Of a stretch of DNA of 64,000 nt, positions 7,704 through 16,674 are shown one piece after another; position 1 is the first letter of the stretch; each line of letters begins with the position of its first letter. The notes under the pieces are model-generated. The model was not told where the DNA came from. It saw only the letters and a list, made by a program, of their open reading frames with translations, and made no database searches. The DNA comes from WHSW01 sp963742205 (GTDB taxonomy: Bacteria; Actinomycetota; Thermoleophilia; Solirubrobacterales; 70-9): contig CAVUKZ010000002.1 of the NCBI GenBank assembly GCA_963742205.1, positions 159,126 to 223,125 on the forward strand. Reading direction: 5' to 3'. The position numbers were made by a program, and so were the translations under genes.

Positions 7704-9707
7704 ATGCCGAATCGGCTCGCCGGCGAGACCAGTCCCTACCTGCTCCAGCACCAGGAGAACCCGGTCGACTGGTACCCGTGGGGCGAGGAGGCGCTCGCCC
7801 GGGCGCGAGAGCTCGATCGCCCGCTGCTGGTCTCGATCGGCTACTCGGCCTGCCATTGGTGCCACGTGATGGAGCGCGAGTCGTTCGAGAATCTGGAGAC
7901 CGCGCGCCTGATGAACGAGGGCTTCGTGTGCGTGAAGGTCGACCGCGAGGAGCGCCCCGACGTCGACTCGATCTACATGGAGGCCGTGCAGTCGATGACC
8001 GGCCAGGGCGGCTGGCCGCTGACCTCGTTCTGCGACACCGAGGGCGTGCCGTTTTACGGTGGCACCTACTTCCCGCCTGAGCCACGCCAGGGGATGCCGA
8101 GTTTCCCGATGGTGCTCGAGGCGGTCGCGAAGTCGTGGGCGGACCAGCGCGAGCAGATCTCCGAGATGGCGGGTCGTGTGCGCGAGCAGCTCGGCGCGAT
8201 CGGGCGGCTGGAGCCGCGGCCGGGCGAGCTCGGCCGGGCGGTCGTCGAGGGCGCCGTGAGCCAGCTGCGCACCGCGGCCGACATGGAGCACGGCGGCTTC
8301 GGCGGCGCGCCCAAGTTCCCGCCGTCCTCGGCGCTGGAGCTGATGCTCGCGGTTGGCGAGCCCGAGCCCGTCCGGGTGACCCTGGACGCGATCGCGGCCG
8401 GCGGGATCAACGACCAGATCGGCGGCGGCTTCGCGCGCTACTCGGTCGACCCGATCTGGCTCGTCCCCCACTTCGAGAAGATGCTCTACGACAACGCGCT
8501 CCTCGCCCGGGCCTATCTGCACGGCTACCAAGCGCTGGGAATCGAGCGCTGGCGCCAGGTCGCGGAGCGCACGCTCGACTGGGGGCTGCGGGAGATGCGC
8601 GGGCCCGAGGGCGGCTTCTATTCGGCGCTCGACGCCGACTCCGAGGGTGAGGAGGGGCGGTTCTACGTCTGGTCGCCGGCCGAGATCCGGGAGGCCCTCG
8701 GCGAGGCGGGCCTGGCCGAGCTCGCCGACGAGGTGATCGCCTACTACGGGGTCACCGAGGGCGGCAACTTCGAGGGCCGCAACATCCTCAACCTGATCGG
8801 CCGCCTCGACGAACCGGCCCCGGCCCGGCTCGACGAGGCGCGCGCGGCGCTGTACGAGGTGCGCTCGAAGCGCGTGTGGCCGGGCCTCGACGACAAGCGC
8901 CTCGCCTCGTGGAACGCGCTCATGATCGCGGCGCTGGCCGAGGGCGGCGCCGTGCTGGGCCGCGACGACTACCTCGACGCGGCGCGCGAGACCGCCGAGT
9001 TCGTCTGGACGCGGATGCGCGACGCCGACGGACGCCTGCTGCGGACCTACAAGGACGGCGAGGCCCGGCTCAACGCCTACCTCGAGGACCACGCCTTCCT
9101 GCTCGAGGCGCTGCTGACGCTCTACGAATCGAGCTTTGACGTGCGGTGGTTCGACGCCGCGCGCGAGACCGCCGACACGATGATCGAGCGCTTCGCCGAT
9201 CCCGAGCGCGGTGGCTTCTTCACCACCTCCAACGATCACGAGCAGCTCGTCGCCCGGCGCAAGGACGTCGACGATCACCCGATCCCGTCGGGCAACTCCG
9301 CCGCCGCCTTCGGCCTGCTGCGACTGGCGGCCCTCACCGGCGAGCGCCGCTACGCCGAGCTGGCCGAGTCGGTCTTCGCCCTGCTCGGCCATGTCGCGGA
9401 GTCCCACCCGCAGGCGGTACCGCACCTGCTCCGCGCGGTCGATTTCAACACCTCACGCGTCAGGGAGGTCGCGCTGGTGAGCGCCGCGGTGGATGGCGCG
9501 GGCCTCGACGACCTCGCCGCCACGGTGCGCTCGCGCCTGCGCCCGCACGTGGTGCTCGCCGGAGGCGGCGAGGGCAGCGAGCGCCCGGAGCTGATGGCCG
9601 GCCGCACGGCGGTCGAGGGCCGCGCCGCCGCGTACGTCTGCGAGAACTTCGCCTGCCGGATGCCCGTGACCGACGCGGCGGAGCTCGCCACGGCGCTCGG
9701 CGACTAG
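7704..9707 (+). CDS. thioredoxin-domain protein of the DUF255/YyaL (SPATA20) family
   Basis: A 667-residue protein conserved from bacteria to man. It starts with the family hallmark NRLAGETSPYLLQHQENPVDW and has an atypical thioredoxin active site CHWCHVM (about residues 50-56), followed by an alpha/alpha-barrel domain resembling N-acylglucosamine epimerases. The biochemical role is not established; a redox or sugar-related function has been proposed for the family. The start at 7704 is supported by TATCCT 7 nt upstream (leaderless) and by the conserved first residues. Confidence 0.9.
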   Translation: MPNRLAGETSPYLLQHQENPVDWYPWGEEALARARELDRPLLVSIGYSACHWCHVMERESFENLETARLMNEGFVCVKVDREERPDVDSIYMEAVQSMTGQGGWPLTSFCDTEGVPFYGGTYFPPEPRQGMPSFPMVLEAVAKSWADQREQISEMAGRVREQLGAIGRLEPRPGELGRAVVEGAVSQLRTAADMEHGGFGGAPKFPPSSALELMLAVGEPEPVRVTLDAIAAGGINDQIGGGFARYSVDPIWLVPHFEKMLYDNALLARAYLHGYQALGIERWRQVAERTLDWGLREMRGPEGGFYSALDADSEGEEGRFYVWSPAEIREALGEAGLAELADEVIAYYGVTEGGNFEGRNILNLIGRLDEPAPARLDEARAALYEVRSKRVWPGLDDKRLASWNALMIAALAEGGAVLGRDDYLDAARETAEFVWTRMRDADGRLLRTYKDGEARLNAYLEDHAFLLEALLTLYESSFDVRWFDAARETADTMIERFADPERGGFFTTSNDHEQLVARRKDVDDHPIPSGNSAAAFGLLRLAALTGERRYAELAESVFALLGHVAESHPQAVPHLLRAVDFNTSRVREVALVSAAVDGAGLDDLAATVRSRLRPHVVLAGGGEGSERPELMAGRTAVEGRAAAYVCENFACRMPVTDAAELATALGD

Positions 9708-9726
9708 ATCCGATTAGATTGCAGCG

Positions 9727-10260
9727 ATGGCCGAGGCCGAAGCGAAGACCAAGTCGGCGCGAAAGAAGGGCGCGAAGACGATCGTCCGTGAGTACTTCGA
9801 CGGCCTCGCCGACCAGGACCTCGACCGCGCCCTGGCCGTCTGGAAGCCGGGCGCGATCGACCACATGTACGGGATGGGCGACCTCGACGCCCCCGAGGGA
9901 ATCCGGACCTGGTTCACGAACTTGTTCGGCGCCTTCCCCGACTGGCGCTTTGAGGTGCTCGAGCTGGTCGCGAGCGGCGAGCACGCTGCCGCGCGGTGGC
10001 GCATCTCAGCGACGTTCGCCGGCCCCGGCCGGTTCCAGGGCATCGTCCCGACCGGCGCCGAGGTCGAGCTCGAGGGCTGCGACATGTTCCGGGTCGTCGA
10101 CGAGCAGATAGTCGAGAACTACGCCTACACGAACGGCGCCTACCTGGCCCAGCAGATCGGCCTCCTGCCCCCGTCCGGCTCGGCGGCCGAGCGCACGATG
10201 ACCGGCGCCTTCAACGCCAAGACCGCGGCCACCGCGGCGCTGCGCAAACTCCGCGGCTGA
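9727..10260 (+). CDS. SnoaL-like ester cyclase / NTF2-fold protein
   Basis: A 177-residue NTF2-like protein. The core (residues about 18-135) has the SnoaL pattern VREYFDGLADQDLDRALAVW, DLDAPEGIRTWFTNLFGAFPDWRFEVLEL and the GTEVELEG-like strand (GAEVELEGCDMF). A Lys-rich N-terminal segment precedes it. SnoaL-like ester cyclases in non-polyketide contexts have unknown substrates. TAGATT lies exactly 6 nt before the ATG (leaderless). Confidence 0.75.
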   Translation: MAEAEAKTKSARKKGAKTIVREYFDGLADQDLDRALAVWKPGAIDHMYGMGDLDAPEGIRTWFTNLFGAFPDWRFEVLELVASGEHAAARWRISATFAGPGRFQGIVPTGAEVELEGCDMFRVVDEQIVENYAYTNGAYLAQQIGLLPPSGSAAERTMTGAFNAKTAATAALRKLRG

Positions 10261-10273
10261 GCGGCGTCCGGGC

Positions 10274-10669
10274 TCAGCGGTGCCGGTGCCTGCGAGTGCG
10301 CAGGAACGCCTCCATGCCGCGCTCGCGGTGGTCGGCAAGCGAACACCACAACACGTACTTCGAGCGCTTGCGCAGATGAGCGTCGATGTTCTCGTAGGCG
10401 CCCGGTTCCACCTCGCCGACCCCAAGCTCCGGTCCGACCTGGGCACCCGAGGGGTCGAGGCGCTGGAGGCGCAGGTTGTGGGCGTCCTCGCCGGCGTTGA
10501 GGAACTGGACGATCGCCCTTCCAGGGGTCAGCTTTGCCCTCGAGAGCAGCAGGTCGTACTCCAGCCCCCGGACCTGAACCCGGTCGGGCGCCGGCGGCGG
10601 CTTTGCCCCGGCGAGCGGTGCAGCACCGAGCGCCACGACGGCGACCAGCGCGAGCGCCGGCGCCCGCAT
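10274..10669 (-). CDS. secreted cupredoxin-like (type 1 copper) protein
   Basis: About 131 residues with a signal peptide (MRAPALALVAVVALGAAPLAGA). The remainder reads as a plastocyanin-like beta sandwich; an EDAHNL segment and a C-terminal WCSLADHRERGM segment supply His, Cys, His and Met in the order and spacing of a type 1 copper site. An exported blue-copper electron carrier or copper-binding protein is inferred. The ATG overlaps the stop of the upstream DUF1501 gene by one base (TGATG), so the genes are coupled. I know of no characterised homologue. Confidence 0.65.
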   Translation of the reverse strand: MRAPALALVAVVALGAAPLAGAKPPPAPDRVQVRGLEYDLLLSRAKLTPGRAIVQFLNAGEDAHNLRLQRLDPSGAQVGPELGVGEVEPGAYENIDAHLRKRSKYVLWCSLADHRERGMEAFLRTRRHRHR

Positions 10670-12040
10670 CAGCCGATCAGCGCGGCGCGGCCGAAGCCCG
10701 CGGCGTCGGGGATCACGGCGCCGGCGTCGACGCCGAACCACTGCTCGACGATGGAGCAGTAGAGGCCGCGGAAGTCGTAGGTGGCGCGTAGGTTGTCGTC
10801 GGCGTCGAGCTGCGCGAGGCCCGGGAACTCGCCGATCATGCGGCCGCGCACCTGGGTGCCGATCACGTATGCGGCGCCGCCGGCGCCGTGGTCGGTGCCC
10901 GAATCGTTCTCCTCGGGGCGGCGTCCGAACTCCGACCAGACGAGCGTGATGACGCGATCCGCCAGGCCGCGGGCCTCGAGGTCGGCCTGGAACGCCGCGA
11001 TCGTGTTTGCGGCGACCGCGAGGTCGGAGTCGAAGCCGTCGGCCTGGTTGTCGTGGGTGTCGAAGTCGCCTGGCGACGAGATCGCTGCGCAGCGGATCGG
11101 CAGCCCCGCCCCGAGCATCGCTGCGAGCGCGGCGAGACTTCTCGCCGAACCAGCTGTCCTCGCCGTCCGGGTAGGCGACGGGCGGCGTGATCTCCTCGCC
11201 CGAGAACGGCTGCAGCTGGGTCCGCAGCTGCATCGCCTGGGCGGCCGCCGTGCCCGCCGCCTGCAGGCCCACGTCCTTCGCGCGGGCGGCCGCACGACCG
11301 AGCTCGCCCACCGCGCCGTACATGAGCGACTCGGGCTCGCCCCAGACGCCCTCGGCCCAGAGGTCGTACGAGGGACCGTCGATCGCCGCGACGGGCACCG
11401 AGCGGCTGGCCAGCGCCGGCGACAGCGAGCCGTCGAGCGCCAGGCCCTGGAGGGGGTTGTCCGGGGTGCCGATCGTGTCGAGCAGCCGGCCCATCCAGCC
11501 GCTCACCTCGTTGGGCAGCAGCGCGCCGACCTCCCAGTAATGGCGAGAGGTGAAATGCGACTGGTCCGGGCTCGCGTAGCCGATCGCCGGCAGCACGCTC
11601 ATCTTGCCCGCCGCGTGCAGGTCGGCGAACGCGCCCGCGGCCGGGTTCCAGCGCAGGCGCGGGTCCTCGCCAAACGCCGTACCGGCGTCCGGCGGCAGGG
11701 CCAAGCTCGGACGCAGGCTCCGGTAGATCGGGTCGGTCGTCGGCGCCAGCACCGACAGCGAGTCGACGCCGCCGTCGAGGAAGATCGAGACGAGGACGCG
11801 CTCGTTCGAGCCCGCCGCCCGCGCGATCCCCTCCTCGAGCCCGCCGAGCTTCAGCTTCGAGGCCCCGTAGACGGAGAGCACCGCGGCGCTCGACCGAAGC
11901 AGGAACGAGCGCCGGCTGAGCCCGGTCCCCGCCGGGGTGGGCATCCCGGGCTCCACCACGGGCAGCCCGCGCCCAGCCTCCGCCACCGCCTGGCGGACCA
12001 GGTGGGAGCGGGTGAACTCAGCGCAGTGCTTGCAGGCCAA
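10669..12040 (-). CDS. DUF1501 exported protein (apparent frameshift)
   Basis: DUF1501 family, related to the alkaline phosphatase/sulfatase fold and often exported by Tat. The N terminus contains LSRRSFLLRSSAAVLSVYG, a twin-arginine-like signal, followed by FLDGGVDSLSVLAP. After DSWFGE (near 11133) the frame moves by one base; the conserved second half (GDFDTHDNQADGF, VWSEFGRRPEENDSGTDHGAGG) reads in the next frame to the stop at 10669-10671. The extra base is probably a sequence error, since both parts are intact. It lies between a DUF1800 gene and a cupredoxin gene, all on the minus strand. DUF1501/DUF1800 pairs recur in many bacteria without a known function. Confidence 0.82.
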
Positions 12041-12052
12041 CGGTTTCCCTCC

Positions 12053-13402
12053 TCAGCAGCTCTGCATCTCGGGCGAGGTGGCGATCAACATGCGCAGCGC
12101 GTTCTGGCGCAACAGCCTGTACGTCTCCTGCTGCCAGTCGGCGGTCGCGACCGCGGCGACCGAGCCGGCGTAGCGCTCGAGCCCCTTGCGGGTTTCGGCA
12201 CGCAGCTGCGGCTCGCCCCAGAACCGAACCGCCTTGCGCACCGCGGCCTTCGGCCCCTCGCCGCCGTCGTAGGAGCCCTCGTCGTCGAGCACGTCATAGC
12301 CGGCGATCTCGTTCGCCGCGATCCACCTGCCGCGGAGGGTCGAGGTGTCGAGCCAGCGCGAGTCGTCCCACCCGGCCACGTTCGGCGGCCGAAACAGCCG
12401 CTGGCCGGCGAGCTCGGAGATCCATGACCAATCGCTGTGCACCCCCCGCCGCCGCGCCCGCAGGAGCCCGGCGATGTAGACCATGGGCGGCTTGACCATT
12501 GCGGGGCCGCGGTAGAAGTCGGGGTGCATCAGGATCGCCTCAACCACGGGGCGAATCGCGTGGTCGCGTTCCAGGTACAGGTGCTCGAGCGCCTTGCGCG
12601 TCTTGCGCGACGGCGGGGTCGGGACGAAGTAGCTCCAGAGCTTGGTGACGAAGAACGTCCGGTGCGCCTTGTGGGCGATGCACAGGCGGCATGAGTCCGA
12701 CCACTTGAAGGCGCCGCGCTGACCGAAGATCTGCTTCGGGCCGTCGTCGTGGCGCTCGGGATCGAAGCGCCAGTTCGTGTAGCCGATGTCGTCGACCCAA
12801 TCGGCCGTCCACCCTGTCAGCGCCCGGGCCTGCTCGCGGACATCGGTCTCGGAGTACGGGTAGCCCGCCTCGTTCGAGGCCCCGAGCGTGAACAGCTCCA
12901 TCATCTCCCGGGCGTAGTTCTCGTTCGGCGCCTCGGCCTCGTTGTCGACCCCAGAGAGCCAGATCAGCATCGCCGGGTCCGTGGTGACGTCTTTGAGCAG
13001 GTCGGTGAACGAGCCCAGGCCACGGCGCTCGAACAGCCGCGCTTGGTCGATCGAGAGGCGCTGGGAGTTGACGTCGGCGGTCGCAAACCAGTCGTGCCAG
13101 ATCAGCGCCATCCGCTCGGTCGTCGGATGGTTCGTCCGCACCATCCGGTCCAGCCACCAGAGGACGTCGTGCCCGTAGGCGTCGTAGGGCGCGAGCGGCA
13201 GCCCGTCGCCGTCGACCGGCGGCGGACCGTGGAGGCGTTCGCGCCCCCGGGGCCGGGTCAGCGACCGGACGGCGCCGCGGAGGTTGAAACGGCGCGCGAG
13301 CTTGCGCGCCTCACCGGGCTTGGGGCCAAAACCGGCACGCCACAGCAGGCGGGTCGCCTCCCGCTCGCCGAACTTCCCGTGATAGACCGGCACTTCGGCC
13401 AC
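12053..13402 (-). CDS. DUF1800 family protein
   Basis: A 449-residue DUF1800 protein. The family signature is clear: REATRLLWRAGFG at the start, NHPTTERMALIWHDWFATA, NENYAREMMELFTLG, and the end region FRPPNVAGWDDSRWLDTSTLRGR. No signal peptide is obvious in this start. GTG at 13402 is chosen because a -10 (TATACA) sits 6 nt upstream. It is the first gene of the DUF1800-DUF1501-cupredoxin operon. Function is unknown; co-occurrence suggests that the three act together outside the cytoplasm or in its envelope. Confidence 0.85.
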   Translation of the reverse strand: MAEVPVYHGKFGEREATRLLWRAGFGPKPGEARKLARRFNLRGAVRSLTRPRGRERLHGPPPVDGDGLPLAPYDAYGHDVLWWLDRMVRTNHPTTERMALIWHDWFATADVNSQRLSIDQARLFERRGLGSFTDLLKDVTTDPAMLIWLSGVDNEAEAPNENYAREMMELFTLGASNEAGYPYSETDVREQARALTGWTADWVDDIGYTNWRFDPERHDDGPKQIFGQRGAFKWSDSCRLCIAHKAHRTFFVTKLWSYFVPTPPSRKTRKALEHLYLERDHAIRPVVEAILMHPDFYRGPAMVKPPMVYIAGLLRARRRGVHSDWSWISELAGQRLFRPPNVAGWDDSRWLDTSTLRGRWIAANEIAGYDVLDDEGSYDGGEGPKAAVRKAVRFWGEPQLRAETRKGLERYAGSVAAVATADWQQETYRLLRQNALRMLIATSPEMQSC

Positions 13403-13463
13403 TGGGGATGTATATCGGTGGCAGCGGCACGAAGCTGGAGCCTTGCGGACACCGCGAATCGAC

Positions 13464-13500
13464 TGTCATCTAGACCACCCATACGGTGGTTTCGATGACA
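13464..13500 (-). terminator. hairpin downstream of glnA
   Basis: Nested inverted repeats TGTCATC/GATGACA (7-bp arms) and CCACC/GGTGG (5-bp arms) form one hairpin 23 nt after the glnA stop and 60 nt before the DUF1800 start. It has no run of T, so it may be a terminator of the GC-hairpin type or a protein-binding palindrome. Confidence 0.45.
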
Positions 13501-13523
13501 CTCGGCGTGAACCGCGCCAACTC

Positions 13524-14882
13524 CTAGAGGATCGGGAGGAAGCGCTCGAGCTCCCAGGGCGTCACCTGGACTCGGTACTCCTCCCACTCCTCGCGCTTGA
13601 TCTCGATGAAGCGCTTGAAGGTGTGCTCGCCGAGCACCCTCAGCACGAGCTCGGACTCCGCGGCGATCTCGATCGCCTCGCCGAGCGTCTCGGGCAGCTG
13701 CTCGATCCCCCGCTGCGAGCGCTCCTCGGGGGTCAGGTGGTAGAGGTTCTGCTCCATCGGTTCCGGGAGCTCGTAGCCGTGCTCGATGCCCTCGAGGCCC
13801 GCGTGGAGCATGCCGGCGAAGCAGAGGTAGGGATTGCACGCCGGATCGGGGCAGCGCAGCTCGGCGCGGGTCGCCTGCTCCTTGCCGGGGTGGTAGAGCG
13901 GCACCCGGATCAGCGCCGAGCGGTTGCGGCGTGACCAGGCGAGGTAGACCGGGGCCTCATAGCCCGGCACGAGCCGCTTGTAGGAGTTGACCCATTGCGC
14001 GAACAGGGGCGCGATCTCCCGCGCGTGGCGGAGCTGGCCGGCGATGAACGACTTCGCCGTCGGCGAGAGGTAGTACTGGTCGTCGGCGTCGTAGAAGGCG
14101 TTGCGCCCGTCGGCGTAGAGCGACTGGTGAACGTGCATCCCTGAGCCGTTCTCGTTGAAGAGCGGCTTCGGCATGAAGGTCGCGTGCCAGCCGTACTTCA
14201 TCGCGTACTCCTTGACGACGATCCGGTACGTCATGCAGTCGTCGGACATCGCGAGCGCGTCCTTGTAGCGCATGTCGACCTCGTGCTGTGAGGGGCCGAC
14301 CTCGTGGTGGGCGTACTCGACGTGGATGCCGAGCTGCTCGAGCGCGAGGATCGTCTCGCGGCGGACGTCGGAGCCGGCGTCGAGCGTGGTCAGGTCGAAG
14401 TAGCCGCCCTCGTCGAGGATCTCGGGGACCCCGCCCTCCGGTCGCGCGTCCTTGAAGTAGAAGTACTCGAGCTCGGGCCCGATGTTGTACGTGTCGAAGC
14501 CCATGTCGGCGGCGCGCTGGAGGGCGCGGCGCAGGATCCAGCGCGGGTCGCCCTCGTAGGGCTCGCCGCCCGGGACCTGCACGTCGGCGAACATCCGCGC
14601 GGTCGCGTTCTCGGCGGGCCGCCACGGCAGGATCGCGAAGCTCGAGGGGTCGGGCATCGCGATCATGTCCGACTCCTCGATCGGGTTGAAGCCGGTGATC
14701 GAGGAGCCGTCGAAACCCATCCCGCCCTCGAACGCGTCCTCGAGCTCCGAGGCGTTGATCGAGAACGACTTCAGCTGGCCGAGGACGTCGGTGAACCAGA
14801 GCCGGATGAAGCGCACGTCGCGCTCGCGGACGACCGCGATCACGTCCTCGGGGGTCTGCGGGCGCTCGATTTCGGCTGGCAT
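13524..14882 (-). CDS. glnA: glutamine synthetase, type I
   Basis: ATP-dependent glutamate-ammonia ligase, 452 residues, the length of the compact type I (GSI-alpha-like) enzymes. Motifs in order are MGFDGSSITGF, the GPELEYFYF metal-binding strand, VEYAHHEVGPSQHEVDMRY, the ATP loop MPKPLFNENGSGMHVHQSL, the glutamate-binding region NRSALIRVP and NLYHLTPEE, which includes the Tyr that is adenylylated in GSI-beta enzymes. The ATG at 14882 is preferred over upstream in-frame starts because TAGGCT lies 8 nt before it and family members begin here. It stands alone, followed by a hairpin. Confidence 0.92.
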   Translation of the reverse strand: MPAEIERPQTPEDVIAVVRERDVRFIRLWFTDVLGQLKSFSINASELEDAFEGGMGFDGSSITGFNPIEESDMIAMPDPSSFAILPWRPAENATARMFADVQVPGGEPYEGDPRWILRRALQRAADMGFDTYNIGPELEYFYFKDARPEGGVPEILDEGGYFDLTTLDAGSDVRRETILALEQLGIHVEYAHHEVGPSQHEVDMRYKDALAMSDDCMTYRIVVKEYAMKYGWHATFMPKPLFNENGSGMHVHQSLYADGRNAFYDADDQYYLSPTAKSFIAGQLRHAREIAPLFAQWVNSYKRLVPGYEAPVYLAWSRRNRSALIRVPLYHPGKEQATRAELRCPDPACNPYLCFAGMLHAGLEGIEHGYELPEPMEQNLYHLTPEERSQRGIEQLPETLGEAIEIAAESELVLRVLGEHTFKRFIEIKREEWEEYRVQVTPWELERFLPIL

Positions 14883-14984
14883 CGGCGCGAAGCCTACCCC
14901 CGCGCGGGCACCGCGGCCCCTATCCACACGTCCAAATCGCCGGCTCGAACGTATGAACCTTCGCCGGAAAATTTCACCGGACTC

Positions 14985-15060
14985 TTAATTAAGGGCTGCG
15001 GAGATCATGTAGCCTGCTTACGTCAGGTAAGTAACTAGCTAAAAGTAAAGTAAAGGCGGG
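14985..15060. promoter_or_regulatory. AT-rich intergenic region with inverted repeat, upstream of the AhpD-like gene
   Basis: The 226-bp glnA/AhpD-like gap is unusually AT-rich for this window. It contains an inverted repeat CTTAC-GTCAG-GTAAG (15017-15031) just after a potential -10 (TAGCCT), and a direct repeat of AAAGT at 15041-15053. The positions suggest an operator at the transcription start of the rightward gene. No regulator is adjacent. Confidence 0.4.
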
Positions 15061-15108
15061 TTAACGGCTTCGTAAGTGGTAGCCCGAGGCCGACCGAGAG
15101 GACAACCG

Positions 15109-15675
15109 ATGACCGTGAAGACAGATATCAGCCGGTTCCACATCCACGACGAGCTCACCGCCCCGGAGGGCAGCGTGAAGATCCTCAAGGGCGTCCAGGG
15201 CGCCGCCGGTGAGGTCTCGAAGTTCATCGGCGTCCTCGCCGGAGCCCCGGCGGCCCTGCGGTCGTACGCGCGGATGCGTCACGAGCTCCGCGCCGGCTCC
15301 CTCCCCCAGGCCACCCGCGAGCGGATCGCCCTCGCGATCGCCGAGCATCGCAGCGACCCCTACTCGGTCGCTCAGCACGCCCGCACCGCGCGCGCCGCGG
15401 GGCTGGGCCTCGACGAGATCTCGAGCGCCCGCAGCTTCAGCTCGAGCGACCCGAAGGAGGCCGCTCTGCTCGCTTTCCTCGAGGCGCTCGTCGCCACCGA
15501 CGGCCGTCCCGCGCAGCACCTCGCCGAGGAGGCGCGGGAGGAGGGCTGGTCGGACGAGGAGCTGCTGGAGGCGGTCGCGCAGGTCGCGATGAACGAGTTC
15601 CAGAGCCTGGTCGCCAACGCGGCCGCGCTGCCGCAGGACCAGACGGACTCCGCGGTCCTCCCGAACGCGGCCTAA
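15109..15675 (+). CDS. carboxymuconolactone decarboxylase-family (AhpD-like) protein lacking the CxxC
   Basis: All-helical AhpD/CMD-like protein, 189 residues. The core RSYARMRHELRAGSLPQATRERIALAIAEHRSDPY aligns with AhpD relatives, and VAQHARTARAAGLGLDEI matches the segment after the active site. At the place of the usual C-x-x-C the sequence is DPYS, so both redox cysteines are missing while the following His is kept. A peroxidase role by the classical mechanism is therefore unlikely. It has a Shine-Dalgarno (GAGAGGA) and a roughly 100-nt AT-rich leader. Confidence 0.75.
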   Translation: MTVKTDISRFHIHDELTAPEGSVKILKGVQGAAGEVSKFIGVLAGAPAALRSYARMRHELRAGSLPQATRERIALAIAEHRSDPYSVAQHARTARAAGLGLDEISSARSFSSSDPKEAALLAFLEALVATDGRPAQHLAEEAREEGWSDEELLEAVAQVAMNEFQSLVANAAALPQDQTDSAVLPNAA

Positions 15676-15688
15676 CGGCCGCCGGCGG

Positions 15689-16453
15689 TCAGCCGCGCTT
15701 GGCGAGCTTGGCGACTCGGATGTCGCCGGCGCCGGTGGATTCGAAGTTGAGGGCCTCGGCGGTCGCCTGGGTCAGGTCCCACTTGGCGCCGTTTGCGTAC
15801 GGGCCCCGATCGATCACCTTGGTGCGCACGTAGCGGCCCTTGTAGCGAAGCACGACCTTCGAGCCGCAGGGCAGCGTCTTGTGGGCGACGCCGAGCGTCT
15901 CGCGGTTGAGCGTCTGGCCGCAGGCCGTCTTGTTGCCGTAGAGGCCGGGTCCGTACCAGGTCGCGAACTGCGCCGGCATCGAGTTGACGATCGCCTCGGA
16001 GGTGGAGCGCCTGACGACACCGTCGGAGGCGAGGTTCGCGTCCGCCTGGAAGGCGCGGACGGCGCCTTCGGTCGAGTCGTCGAAGTCCTCGGCGAGGGTC
16101 GGGTTCCCATAGCTCTTGGCCTTGAGGATCCAGTTGAGCGTCTCGACGTCGGCGCCGCAGTCGCCGACCTCGAGCGTGCGCTTGCCGAACTCGGTCGCCG
16201 GGCACCCGCTGGGGGTCTCCTCCCGGGTCGAGCCCGGACCGGCTCCGGAGCCCGTGCCGGTGCCGCCGTTGCCGTCGATGCCGCCCGAGGAGGCCGACGC
16301 GTGGGCGCTGACGAGGCCGGCGACCATCGCGACGACGGCCATGACCACGGCCCACAGGGCGACGCGATCGGGCCGCTCGCTCAGGGTGGAGCGGCTGCGA
16401 GGCCGAGCGGTATTCGAGGTCTGCGCCATGCGGCGCGCGGGCTGGTCGTCCAT
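15689..16453 (-). CDS. exported peptidoglycan-binding/RlpA-like double-psi beta-barrel protein
   Basis: About 254 residues. A single N-terminal membrane anchor or signal (VALWAVVMAVVAMVAGLVSAHA) is followed by a Gly/Thr/Ser linker, a peptidoglycan-binding-type helical domain (LEVGDCGADVETLNWILKA ... AVRAFQAD) and a C-terminal RlpA-like barrel (ATWYGPGLYGNKTACG ... VIDRGPY). This is a cell-wall lytic or wall-binding protein. A c-di-AMP riboswitch precedes it, as for many actinobacterial wall hydrolases. The start may instead be the Met at 16429. Confidence 0.82.
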   Translation of the reverse strand: MDDQPARRMAQTSNTARPRSRSTLSERPDRVALWAVVMAVVAMVAGLVSAHASASSGGIDGNGGTGTGSGAGPGSTREETPSGCPATEFGKRTLEVGDCGADVETLNWILKAKSYGNPTLAEDFDDSTEGAVRAFQADANLASDGVVRRSTSEAIVNSMPAQFATWYGPGLYGNKTACGQTLNRETLGVAHKTLPCGSKVVLRYKGRYVRTKVIDRGPYANGAKWDLTQATAEALNFESTGAGDIRVAKLAKRG

Positions 16454-16463
16454 CTCTTTCGAT

Positions 16464-16602
16464 CGCTGACGGGGTTAGCTGACGGGCTCGCGCCGAAAGA
16501 GCTGGCGCTACGTGGCTGATGCCGACGATTCGCCCCGGACCGAAGTCACCTATCGGGTGGGTCCCCCGCTCCTCGCCGTATAGGGCGAGGATTGAGCGGG
16601 CC
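16464..16602 (-). promoter_or_regulatory. c-di-AMP riboswitch (ydaO-yuaA type)
   Basis: Read on the minus strand, the leader contains the conserved blocks of the ydaO class in order: CAATCC, GGGGACCCACCC, GGGGCGAATC, a variable hairpin, and GCCCGTCAGCTAACCCCGTC just before the gene. It ends 10 nt before the ATG of the RlpA-like protein. The class binds cyclic di-AMP and usually turns off wall-hydrolase and osmolyte genes. Boundaries are approximate. Confidence 0.75.
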
Positions 16603-16674
16603 GGAGGCTAGCAGAGCCAGGCGGACGTGTGCGTTGTGTGAGCGGAGCGTTAAGGCGGATAGGCTGCGCCGATC

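Noticed and set aside
14946..14958. GAACGTATGAAC resembling an SOS box near glnA
   Set aside because: The right half is GAAC instead of GTTC, so the palindrome required by LexA is broken.
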